Origin: JANXUC01 sp043782485
GTDB lineage: Bacteria; Acidobacteriota; Terriglobia; Terriglobales; Acidobacteriaceae
DNA length: 19,675 bases
Direction: 5' to 3'
Assembly: GCA_043782485.1 (NCBI GenBank)
Contig: JAYWAL010000012.1
Span: 1-19,675, forward strand
In this document: one piece after another, positions 1 through 7,900 of the stretch
Position numbering within the stretch: position 1 is the stretch's first letter
Layout of the letters: each line of letters opens with the position of its first letter
Notes under the pieces: model-generated
What the model was told of the DNA's origin: nothing
Databases searched by the model: none
Seen by the model: the letters and a program-made list of their open reading frames with translations, nothing else
Translations under genes and position numbers: made by a program

Positions 1-1
1 T

Positions 2-139
2 AAAGGCTCGGGCTATGGCCTGGCGCTGACGCCGAAAGTGTACGACGCGGCGCATCGGGCGTTTTTTGGGGATGAGAGTGGCGTGATCCGGGTGAGCGAG
101 GACAAAGAGGCTACGGAGAATTCGGCGCGGTTGCGGTAG
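2..139 (+). CDS. C-terminal fragment, probable type IV pilin-like protein
   Basis: Only the last 45 codons of a gene that enters from the left are present. They read in frame from base 2 to the TAG at 137-139. The end of the protein contains AFFGDESGVIRV, followed by a short charged tail ending in ENSARLR. A segment of the form 'FF-D-SGVIR' followed by an A-T-x-N-S tail is familiar to me from the C-termini of prepilin-type proteins in acidobacteria, which is the only basis for the name. The N-terminal methylation helix that would prove it lies outside the window. It could equally be another secreted protein with a similar tail. Confidence 0.4.
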   Translation, partial: KGSGYGLALTPKVYDAAHRAFFGDESGVIRVSEDKEATENSARLR

Positions 140-310
140 GGGGGACTAATGACGAAGAGAAGAGCAGTAGGAATAGCTTTAAGGTGGCAGAGTGGTGCGG
201 GACGGACTTTTCAAGCTCAGCTACCGATGGCTGGAAGCGGTCCCACGAATACTCTTTAGTATGTCAAGGCAAGTGGTTGCTGAAGGAGTCATGGTTGGCA
301 GGTCAAGCCC

Positions 311-560
311 TTATCGCAGTGGCTAAAGCCTCTTAATTTTTTGGGGATAAGTCACCGGGCTGAAGCCCGGTGCCACCGTATCTGGCGCTTGCAAGGAGTA
401 CTCACTCTCTGAAGTGCAGCGCCACCCAAAAGCGGATGCTGAAACGGTGTTTCAGCATCCGCTATGGCCGCAGCGGCTGAAGCCGCCAAACGATGCGCAC
501 CGGACGGCACGGCTGAAGCCATACCCTGATACGAGGCGTTTATGAAATACACTTTAGCGA
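311..560. repeat. TGAA-loop hairpin (REP-like) cluster, copy A
   Basis: The region strings together several short inverted repeats. Two have perfect stems and a TGAA loop: 353-372 (CACCGGGC-TGAA-GCCCGGTG) and 473-486 (GCGGC-TGAA-GCCGC). A GGCT-AA-AGCC element sits at 321-330, and imperfect copies at about 409-422 and 509-520. It shares with copy B (1801-1930) the words TTATCGCAG, CTGAAGTGC-GCGCC-CCCAAAAGC (variable bases shown as dashes) and GCGTTTATGAAA. It shares CCTGATACGA (525-534) with copy C. This is the pattern of REP-type intergenic repeats. Whether they act at the RNA or DNA level cannot be told from the sequence. Confidence 0.7.
431..463. terminator. Perfect 14-bp stem hairpin, candidate minus-strand terminator
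   Basis: AGCGGATGCTGAAA and TTTCAGCATCCGCT form an uninterrupted 14-bp stem around a 5-base loop. Read on the minus strand the stem is followed by TTTTGGGT, a short U-run, so it could terminate transcription from the minus-strand gene whose stop lies about 100 bases away. On the plus strand no T-run follows. It sits inside repeat cluster A and may simply be one of its units. Confidence 0.4.
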
Positions 561-566
561 GATCAG

Positions 567-1295
567 TTAGTCCTTTTTGATTTCCGCAGCTTTGCCTTTG
601 TGGAACGTGATGGTTAGCGGGGCGCCGCCGTTGGCGTAGTGGAGGGTGCGGTCTTCGCCCAGGCCGCTGCCTTCGAGTAGGCCCAAACCCACGGCACATG
701 CGGCTTGCAGCTCGTTCATGCCCGGGAGCACTTCGTGGCGATCAATGGCGGCCCAGGCTTCTGGGGACCAGTGCTTGTACATGCCGTGGGGATCATCTAG
801 GAACAGCATTTCATTGGCGTAGAGGGTGAAGTTGCTGCCCTGCTGCGCGCCGATGGAAAAAGCGTAGTGCTTCCCGCCCTTGGCGAAGGCGGCCATGATT
901 TGCTTCTGGCCCGGGGCTTTGGGGGCGCGGTCGAAAACGACTTCGGTGATCTGGAGTTTTTCCAGCGGACCCAGCAATCCGGCGTCGTGCGCGAAATCGG
1001 CGTGTTTGGCGATGGGATCATACGGATAGTAGAACGTGCCATAGCCGATGCGGACCCAGACTGGGCCTTTGGTGACATCTTGTGCTCCGGCTAGATCGTA
1101 GGCGTAGAGCTTGCGGGGGGTGACGTAGTAGTCGGCGTCCAGGGTGTCTTTTTTGCGCTGGCGTTGTTGTTCCTGTTCCAGGGCCTGGCGGGCTTCCTGG
1201 TGGCGAGCGTAGAGGATCCATCCGGTGCGGGTGGCAGCGGCCAGCATGGCGGCAATGAAGATATATTGCACGCGCTTCTTGACTGCGCTTGGCAT
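567..1295 (-). CDS. Membrane-anchored protein of unknown function
   Basis: I do not recognise the family of this 242-residue protein. The N-terminus is basic (MPSAVKKR), followed by a single hydrophobic segment at about residues 9-27 (ending TGWILYAR). The next stretch is rich in Q, E, R and K (about 30-50) and likely forms a helix. The rest is soluble, with aromatic-rich segments such as VRIGYGTFYYPYD. This suggests one membrane anchor with a C-terminal domain in the periplasm; the positive N-terminus favours N-in topology. The ATG at 1295 lacks an obvious Shine-Dalgarno sequence but gives a sensible anchor. The gene ends next to hairpin cluster A. No partner is evident. Confidence 0.7.
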   Translation of the reverse strand: MPSAVKKRVQYIFIAAMLAAATRTGWILYARHQEARQALEQEQQRQRKKDTLDADYYVTPRKLYAYDLAGAQDVTKGPVWVRIGYGTFYYPYDPIAKHADFAHDAGLLGPLEKLQITEVVFDRAPKAPGQKQIMAAFAKGGKHYAFSIGAQQGSNFTLYANEMLFLDDPHGMYKHWSPEAWAAIDRHEVLPGMNELQAACAVGLGLLEGSGLGEDRTLHYANGGAPLTITFHKGKAAEIKKD

Positions 1296-1427
1296 GGCAA
1301 TACGGTAGCACGCTCGGCGGAGGGCGTTCCAGATCCGTAGGCAATCGGAAGGGCAGCCGGGCTGGGGCGTTTGATGCGGACGAATCCCTCGATGCGATAC
1401 ACTTCAACTCAGCAGATTGGAGTGTTT

Positions 1428-1751
1428 ATGCCTGTTACGCAGGAAGAAGTGTTGACCGCTTTGAAAGATTGCCACGACCCGGAGATTCCGGTGAACATTG
1501 TGGATTTGGGGCTGATTTATGGGGTGGCGTTAACGCCTGCAGCTGACGGCGCGGCGCAGGATGTGGTGATTGACCTGACACTGACCTCGCCGGGATGCCC
1601 CTCGCATGTGCAGATCAGCGAGGATGTAACCAAGCGGCTGCTCCAGATTCCAGGGATTGCCAATGCCAGCGTCAAGGTTGTTTGGGAGCCGCAGTGGACG
1701 CCGGAGCGGTTGAGCGCGGCGGCGAAGGAGCAGTTGGGGATCGAGGTTTAA
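1428..1751 (+). CDS. MIP18/DUF59-family iron-sulfur assembly protein (SufT-like)
   Basis: This small cytoplasmic protein (107 residues) belongs to the MIP18 (DUF59) family, whose members (SufT, PaaD, eukaryotic CIA2) help mature iron-sulfur proteins. Visible signatures are DPEIPVNIVDLGLIY at residues 17-31 and TSPGCP at 53-58, which contains the conserved Cys57. The C-terminal part (VKVVWEPQWTPERLS) is also typical. The frame stays open upstream to 1371, but the ATG at 1428 is preferred because TTGGAG lies just before it at 1418-1423 and family homology begins there. No other suf genes are nearby, so the client protein cannot be inferred. A stand-alone single-domain member of this length is normal. 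Confidence 0.9.
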   Translation: MPVTQEEVLTALKDCHDPEIPVNIVDLGLIYGVALTPAADGAAQDVVIDLTLTSPGCPSHVQISEDVTKRLLQIPGIANASVKVVWEPQWTPERLSAAAKEQLGIEV

Positions 1752-1800
1752 GACTTAGATCTTGTTGCATGATCTTGACCCAATCAACCCCTTACCGCGG

Positions 1801-1930
1801 GGGCTAAAGCCCATTCATTACAAAGCAGTTATCGCAGCACTGAAGTGCTGCGCCGCCCAAAAGCTGGTACTAGAGCAGTTTCCAGCAGCCTGCGAAGCTG
1901 TGTTGACAAGATGCGTTTATGAAACAAACT
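1801..1930. repeat. TGAA-loop hairpin (REP-like) cluster, copy B
   Basis: This cluster fills most of the gap between two convergent genes. It holds GGGCT-AA-AGCCC (1801-1812) and a perfect GCAGCAC-TGAA-GTGCTGC hairpin (1834-1851). The segment CTGAAGTGCTGCGCCGCCC with AAAAGC after it corresponds to bases 410-433 of copy A. The last bases, GCGTTTATGAAACAAACTC (1912-1930), match copy A at 537-555 with few changes. The element touches the stop codon of the minus-strand gene at 1931. Confidence 0.7.
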
Positions 1931-2176
1931 CTAGGCGCGGCGGGCTTCGGCCAGGCGCTGGCTGAGGGCTGTGATGGTTTGGACGACTTGGGTGCCTTTG
2001 GCCAGGAATTGCGGAACATCGTTGGCTAGGTGGGCCAGGGTTGCACGGTTTTCGTAGAGCAATCCGCTGAGGCCAACTCCGGCCAGGGCCGCGCCCGCCG
2101 AACGGCGGCCTGAAACAAATAGTGCGACACCGGCGCCCATTGATCCGAAAATTAAGACTCGCTTCCAGCTTGGCAT
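1931..2176 (-). CDS. Small two-segment membrane protein, unknown function
   Basis: This is an 81-residue protein. Two hydrophobic segments, at about residues 7-20 (VLIFGSMGAGVALF) and 25-40 (RSAGAALAGVGLSGLL), suggest a hairpin in the inner membrane. A C-terminal amphipathic part (about 45-81) follows, ending in LAEARRA. The start is well supported: the minus strand has GGAGGAG about 6 bases before the ATG at 2176. The gene diverges from the P1 peptidase, with only 71 bases between start codons, so the promoters must lie close together. I do not recognise a named family. Confidence 0.7.
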   Translation of the reverse strand: MPSWKRVLIFGSMGAGVALFVSGRRSAGAALAGVGLSGLLYENRATLAHLANDVPQFLAKGTQVVQTITALSQRLAEARRA

Positions 2177-2247
2177 GGCAGCTCCTCCAGAACATTCAAG
2201 ATAGCGCGTCTGCCTTATACTGCCAAGTCACGTTAGGAGTAGGCAAA

Positions 2248-3420
2248 ATGATGCGACTTGGTTGGTGGCGTGGGATTCTTGCGGTCACTCTGTTGTGCCC
2301 TGTGGCGTTGGCCGCGGAGGGTAAGCCTCGCGCGCGTGACCTGGGCGTGCCGTTTGACGGCATTCCTGGTCCGCTCAACGCCATTACCGATGTGGCTGGG
2401 GTGGAGGTTGGGCACACGACTTTGATCTCCGGCAGCGGGGCGCTGAAGGTGGGCGTTGGCCCAGTGCGGACGGGCGTGACGGCGATTTTGCCGCGGGGGA
2501 GGGCGAACCTGAACGATCCGGTTTTCGCCGGATGGTTCAGTCTGAACGGCAATGGCGAGATGACGGGGACAACCTGGGTGGACGAGTCGGGTTTTCTGGA
2601 TGGCCCAGTCATGATTACGAACACGCACAGCGTGGGGATGGTGCGGGATGCGGTGATACAGTGGCGCATTCAGCATGGGCCGCCGGATGAGTCGGGCTAT
2701 TGGTGGTCGCTGCCAGTGGTGGCGGAGACCTGGGATGGGGAGCTGAACGACACGAATGGGTTCCACGTGAAGGCGGAAGATGCGTTCCATGCGTTGGATT
2801 CGGCGCGCGGTGGGCCCGTGGACGAAGGCAACGTTGGCGGCGGCACGGGCATGGTTTGCAGTGAATTCAAGGGCGGGATTGGGACGGCATCACGGGTGGT
2901 GAAGGTGGGCACGGCACAATATACCGTGGGCGTACTGGTGCAATGTAACTACGGCATCCGCAGCCAGTTGCGCATCGCTGGCGCGCCGGTGGGAAAAGAA
3001 ATTCAGGATGGGGCGGAGCGCAAGCAGTTTCAGGATAAAGATCTGGGATCGATCATCATTGTGGTTGCCACCGATGTTCCGTTGGTGGGTCAGCAGATGA
3101 AGCGCCTGGCCCGTCGCGCCACGCTCGGATTGGGACGTGATGGGAGCTTCTCTGGCGATGGATCTGGGGATATCTTTATTGCTTTTTCGACGGCGAACCC
3201 AGGGGCGGGGAAACCGACGGGGCTGCACCAGATTTCGATGCTGGCGAACGACGAGCTGGATCCGGTATTTCTGGCCACGGTTCAGGCGACCGAGGAGGCT
3301 ATCGTGAACGCCATGGTGGCGGCGGAGACGATGACTGGGATCAATGGCAAAACGGTGATCGCGCTGCCGCATGACAGGCTGCGGGAAGTGTTGAGGAAGT
3401 ACAACCGGTTGGTGAAATAG
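2248..3420 (+). CDS. Exported P1-family (DmpA-like) aminopeptidase
   Basis: This 390-residue protein belongs to the DmpA/BapA family (MEROPS P1, N-terminal nucleophile fold), which removes N-terminal residues, often D-amino acids or beta-amino acids, after self-cleavage into two chains. A signal peptide is visible at residues 1-22 (GWWRGILAVTLLCPVALA), so it acts outside the cytoplasm. The family signatures are GVEVGHTTL (51-59), GNVGGGTGM (194-202), VQCNYG (231-236) and GSIIIVVATD (267-276). By spacing, Ser268 is the nucleophile freed by Gly267-Ser268 cleavage, with Asn234, Ser306 and Asp308 completing the site. Trp162 falls where DmpA has a catalytic Tyr. The frame opens at 2122, but the ATG at 2248 follows TAGGAG (2234-2239) and starts the signal peptide. 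A possible -10 (TATACT) lies at 2216-2221. Confidence 0.92.
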   Translation: MMRLGWWRGILAVTLLCPVALAAEGKPRARDLGVPFDGIPGPLNAITDVAGVEVGHTTLISGSGALKVGVGPVRTGVTAILPRGRANLNDPVFAGWFSLNGNGEMTGTTWVDESGFLDGPVMITNTHSVGMVRDAVIQWRIQHGPPDESGYWWSLPVVAETWDGELNDTNGFHVKAEDAFHALDSARGGPVDEGNVGGGTGMVCSEFKGGIGTASRVVKVGTAQYTVGVLVQCNYGIRSQLRIAGAPVGKEIQDGAERKQFQDKDLGSIIIVVATDVPLVGQQMKRLARRATLGLGRDGSFSGDGSGDIFIAFSTANPGAGKPTGLHQISMLANDELDPVFLATVQATEEAIVNAMVAAETMTGINGKTVIALPHDRLREVLRKYNRLVK

Positions 3421-3432
3421 GGTCAGGGAAAG

Positions 3433-3466
3433 GCCTGGCGGGCGGGGACGCCCGCCCGCCACAGGC
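3433..3466. terminator. GC-rich bidirectional terminator-like hairpin
   Basis: GGCGGGCG (3437-3444) can pair with CGCCCGCC at either 3449-3456 or 3453-3460, and the outer GCCT/AGGC (3433-3436 and 3463-3466) extends the stem. It lies in the 54-base gap between two convergent stop codons, so it can serve both genes. No long T-run follows on either strand, so the mechanism is uncertain. Confidence 0.6.
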
Positions 3467-3474
3467 ATTGTGAA

Positions 3475-4668
3475 TTACATCTCCCGCCTTGCTGCGTCGG
3501 CTTCTTTCGCAAGTTGCGTTACGAAGGCGAAGAACGCTGGCGATTGACCGAGGAACAAGCCACTGGCCGCCAGACCTGCGACGGCTCCCATGGCTACGCC
3601 CTTGGTAGCAGTGGGACGGATGATGGAGCACGGCGGGAACTTCCGGCTTAGGAACACCGTTGGCTCGGGCATGATGAGGTTGGTCTGGAAGTCTTCGCCG
3701 CCGAAGGGCGCGGCATTGAGATCCGGGAACGTCACGTGGACGCCAGTGACGGGGTCAATGACGTTATCGAGATGAATGGCATTCCCTGCCTTATCGTGCC
3801 AGGTCTGGAAATGGCAGATTTCCACGCCACCAATGCTGAGTAGAATGCGAAGCACCTCCGCGCTGCTGGTTCGTTGGGCAAGCGCCGGATAAAGGCTGGT
3901 ACCACCTTGCTCGATGGCGACAAAGTGGAAACCAGCCGTATTGGCGATGGCTTGAGTAAAGTCGGATACGCCGCTGGGCTTAGTGGGATCGGCTTGCACA
4001 TCGGCATCGGTTCTGGGAATGGCGGTGTGTTGTCCGACAGCGAGGGTGGGAATGGCATGGGCGAAGGTGCCGTGCAAGTCGGGATTTTTGGTACGACTGC
4101 GATAACGCGTCCACCAGGAGGTATCCACGCTCAGCTGCATGAGGTTAGTTAAGCGGCCAATATTCTGCGCGCCAGTGGCTTTACTGCTGGGCAGGGTGCG
4201 GAACTTATCCAGATCCACAGGGGCCGCGCCTTTGGAAATGAGATAGGCGTTGATGAATTGTTCGTGGGTGAGTTCGTCTTCAGTGTTGTCGCTGACGTAC
4301 TGATCCATGTCGCCATCCAGCTGTTGCAAGGCGAGGGTATAGAGCGGGTTGCCGCCAGTGAGGCCCGGGAGTTCGGCGTTCTGGGTTCCAGCCAGTTCGG
4401 CGTACTGCTGCCACAGGTCAGTTTCCAGGATTTCGGCGGCTGCGGCAAAACGTAGAATGGCTGCATCGCCCCTAGTGATATCGGAATCTTCGGCCTCGCT
4501 TTCGCCAGTTAACAGCGCGCTGGCTGACAGCGTGGCGCCTACTACGCCGAGTCCTTTTAGAAATGAGCGTCGTTCGAATCCTTTTTGCATGGGCGATTCT
4601 GTGGTCTCACCCACGGGTTGAGTCGTCGTCGCGGACGAGACAGTGGCGGAAACATCTTTTGTGGCCAT
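3475..4668 (-). CDS. Tat-exported ferritin-like protein
   Basis: This 397-residue protein has a ferritin-like four-helix domain (Ferritin_2 / desiccation-related type). A twin-arginine signal is clear: FERRSFLKGLGVVGA with Arg33-Arg34, preceded by a polar Ser/Thr-rich leader. Candidate di-metal ligands occur in two sets: Glu79/Glu82 (AEILETDLWQQY) with Glu132 and His135 (EDELTHEQF), and Glu253 (VAIEQGG) with Glu283 and His286 (GVEICHFQTW). A hydrophobic glycine-rich segment near the C-terminus (about 360-375) may be a second membrane or hairpin segment. The ATG at 4668 follows TTGGAG by 8 bases; the GTG nine bases upstream overlaps that site and is rejected. Related proteins are linked to stress or desiccation; substrate and role here are unknown. 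Confidence 0.85.
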   Translation of the reverse strand: MATKDVSATVSSATTTQPVGETTESPMQKGFERRSFLKGLGVVGATLSASALLTGESEAEDSDITRGDAAILRFAAAAEILETDLWQQYAELAGTQNAELPGLTGGNPLYTLALQQLDGDMDQYVSDNTEDELTHEQFINAYLISKGAAPVDLDKFRTLPSSKATGAQNIGRLTNLMQLSVDTSWWTRYRSRTKNPDLHGTFAHAIPTLAVGQHTAIPRTDADVQADPTKPSGVSDFTQAIANTAGFHFVAIEQGGTSLYPALAQRTSSAEVLRILLSIGGVEICHFQTWHDKAGNAIHLDNVIDPVTGVHVTFPDLNAAPFGGEDFQTNLIMPEPTVFLSRKFPPCSIIRPTATKGVAMGAVAGLAASGLFLGQSPAFFAFVTQLAKEADAARREM

Positions 4669-4954
4669 CGTGCACACTCCAATTGCGTTCGGTCAGGATT
4701 TGGCAAACCGAGTCCGGCGCGTTCGATCAACCATGAAGTCAGCCTAGGAGGAGCGTCACACAGGAGTGTCACGCTTACGTCAAATCTGTGTCACCTGCCT
4801 GTAAAGGTTTTGCTGGCTTTTGTTACGAGGATGGAAGCGGAGTGTGGATGGTGCCACACGCAGGTTCATTTCTTCTCAAAAATCCTGTATACCTATCGAT
4901 TGCATGGGCCTGTCCACCCGCACTCGCCCAGCACGCCAGAAAATGGAGAAACCA
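4669..4954. other. Divergent promoter region, 286 bases
   Basis: This gap separates the start of the ferritin-like gene (minus) from that of the Asp-box protein (plus), so it must hold both promoters. The GTGTCAC word occurs at 4766-4772 and again at about 4789-4795. A palindrome is listed separately. For the plus gene, TATACC at 4888-4893 with TTCATT 17 bases upstream is a weak promoter-like pair. I see no small gene here. Confidence 0.5.
4753..4774. promoter_or_regulatory. 22-bp imperfect palindrome, possible operator
   Basis: GCGTCACAC and GTGTCACGC are inverted copies with one mismatch, separated by AGGA. The location between two divergent genes is where an operator would be expected. 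It might also be a chance hairpin in the leader of the minus-strand transcript. No regulator family can be named. Confidence 0.3.
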
Positions 4955-7900
4955 GTGAATCGAAAGCAACTCCTCGCCTGCCTTGTGCTCGTTTTGTGTG
5001 CAGCCGCCCTCACTTCCGCGCAGAAACCGGCCAAGAAGGATGCCGTACAGAAACCGGATGCGCGAGCGAAAGAAGCGGCGGTGGAAGCCAAGAAACACGC
5101 CACGGACGAACCCAAGCCTGAGGAACCCAAGGCGGAAGACGTAAAACCTAAGCCTGAGCACAAACCTGGAGACTTCGACAGCGACACGTTCGCGGGATTG
5201 CAATTCCGCTCGCTGGGGCCAGCCGTGGCTTCCGGGCGCGTGATTTCAATTGCAGTGAATCCGAAGAACACCCACGAGTTTTATGTGGGCGTGGCCGCCG
5301 GCGGGGTTTGGAAAACCGTCAACTCCGGAACAACCTGGACTCCGGTGTTTGATGGCGAAGGTTCTTACTCGATTGGCTGGGTGACGTTGGATCCGAACGA
5401 TCCTTCGGTGGTGTGGGTGGGGACGGGCGAGAGCAACAGCCAGCGCAGCGTGGGATACGGCGATGGCGTGTACCGTTCGGACGATGGCGGCAAGAGCTGG
5501 AAGAACATGGGGCTAAAGAAGTCGGAGCATATCGGGCGCATTGCCATTGATCCGCGCGACAGCAAAGTGGTGTACGTGGCAGCCGAGGGACCGCTTTGGG
5601 GTGCGGGGGGCGACCGGGGGCTGTACAAATCCGTCGACGGCGGGAAGACGTGGAAGGCCGTGCAGAGCATCAGCGAGAACACTGGCTTTGTGGAGGTTGC
5701 GCTGGACCCGTCGAATCCCGACATTGTTTACGCCGCGTCCTACCAGCGGCGTCGGCACGTGTTTACCTTGATTGATGGCGGGCCGGAGAGCGCGATTTAC
5801 AAATCCACCGATGCTGGCGCCACGTGGAACAAGCTCAAGTCGGGGCTGCCGAGCGTGGATATGGGCCGCATTGGGCTGTCGGTGTCTCCCGCAGACCCAA
5901 ACGTGGTTTATGCGACGATTGAGGCTGCGGACGGGAAGGGCGGCGTATTTCGTTCTCAAGACAAAGGCGCTACCTGGACGCGCCAGAATGAATTCAACAA
6001 CGGAGCCATGTACTACGGGCAGATCATCGCCGACCCGAAGAACGTGGACCGCATTATCGTGATGGGCGTGCAAATGCGCGAGTCTCTGGATGGCGGAAAG
6101 ACGCTGCACACCATTAACGAGAAGAACCATCACGGAGATAATCACGCGATTTGGATTGACCCAGAAAATACCAAGCATTGCCTGCTGGGCAGTGACGGCG
6201 GGGTTTCCGAGTCGTTCGACGGCTTCTCCACCTGGCAGTTTAAGGCGAACTTGCCGACGATCCAGTTTTACGATGTGGCCGTGGACAACGCTTTGCCGTT
6301 CTACAACGTGTACGGAGGAACGCAGGATTACTTTACCTGGGGTGGACCTTCGCGCACGCGCAGCGCTTACGGCATTGTGAATTCGGATTGGTACACGGTG
6401 ACGGGAGGCGACGGCTTCCACGCCGCGGTGGATCCTGAAGATCCGAATACCGTTTACGGCGAAGCCCAGTACGGCGTTCTGATTCGCTATGACAAGAAAA
6501 CGGGCGAGGAACTGCTGATTCAGCCGCAACCGGGCAAAGGCGAGCCGGCGCTGCGCTGGAACTGGGACTCGCCGCTGCTGGTGAGTCCGCACTCGCATAC
6601 GCGCCTATATTTTGCCGCCAATAAACTGTTCCGCAGCGACGACCGCGGCGATACGTGGCGCTCCGTGAGCGGTGACCTGACGCGGCAGATTGACCGCAAC
6701 AAGCTGCCGGTGATGGGAAAGGTGTGGGGTCCGGATGCGGTGGCGAAGAACCAATCCACTTCTTTTTATGGAAATATTGTGGCTCTGAGCGAATCGCCGG
6801 TTCAGGAAGGGCTTATTTATGTGGGCACCGACGAGGGGTTGGTGCAGGTGACGCAGGATGGCGGCGCCACGTGGGCGAAGTACGACAAGTTCGCCGGCGT
6901 TCCGGATATGGCTTACGTAAGCCGCCTGGCTGCCTCCCGCTTCGATGCCAATACGGTGTATGCGACGTTTGAAAATCACAAATACAGCGACTTCAAGCCC
7001 TATGTAATGAAGAGCACCGACGCGGGAAAGTCCTGGACGTCGATCACGGGCGACTTGCCGCAAAATGGCCCTACGCTTGCGTTTGCCGAGGATACCGTGG
7101 ATGCGAATTTGCTTTTCGTGGGAACAGAGTTCGGCGCATTCTTCACGCGTGATGACAAGAAGTGGGTCCAGCTGAAAGGCGGACTGCCCACCATTGCTGT
7201 TAAAGATATGGTGATCCAAAAACGGGAAGGCGATTTGGTGTTAGCCACATTTGGGCGAGGGTTTTACGTGTTGGATGATTTAACCGCGTTGCGGAAATCC
7301 TCGGCGGACAATTTGCAACAGGCTGTGGCGACGTTTCCGGTGAAAGATTCGGTGCTGTACGTCGAGCGCCGCGCGCTGGGTGGGCCGGGCAAGGGCTACC
7401 AGGGCGATGCTTACTTTGAGGCCGCCAATCCCGCGTTCGGCGCAACCATCACTTACTACTTGAAAGATAAGATCAAGACGTTGAAGGAACAGCGCCAGGC
7501 GGCGGAAAAGGATGCTGCCAAGAAAGATACGAAGGGTCCGTATGCTTCGCTTCCCTATCCCTCCAATGATTCCCTACGCGCCGAGGCCGAGGAACAGAAA
7601 CCGGAGTTGTACTTTGTGATTTATGACGAGTCCGGTGCGGCCATTCGGCGGGTGGCGGCGGACACAGGAGAAGGGTTCCACCGATTGGCGTGGGATCTGC
7701 GGTACGCCACGCAGGCGTTGCCACCACCTCCGGAAGGCGAAGCCGACGAAGACTTTGCAGGAGCGCCCACAACCGGGCCGCTGGTGTTGCCAGGGAAATA
7801 TTCGACGCGGATGTTCCGCAAAGTCAACGGGCAAACCACGGAGGTGGGCACTCCCCAGAGCTTCACTGTCACGGTGGATGGGGCGTCGGCAATGTCCCCG

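Larger units (their letters stand above)
140..566. other. 427-base intergenic region between convergent genes
   Basis: No convincing gene lies here. The first ~170 bases hold only a 36-codon reading frame (149-259) with no recognisable features. From about 311 to 560 the sequence is a cluster of short hairpins, described separately. The two flanking genes point at each other, so this is a shared 3' region and not a promoter region. Confidence 0.7.

Noticed and set aside
149..259. 36-codon reading frame after the first gene
   Set aside because: It has no recognisable motif or hydrophobic segment, and its GC-rich upstream sequence is not a well-spaced ribosome site.
353..486. CRISPR-like array
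   Set aside because: The hairpins differ in stem sequence and are irregularly spaced; there is no constant repeat and no cas gene.
5513..6598. 361-residue antisense reading frame inside the Asp-box protein gene
   Set aside because: The plus-strand frame has clear repeated motifs; the antisense frame is a by-product of GC-rich codon use and has no family features.
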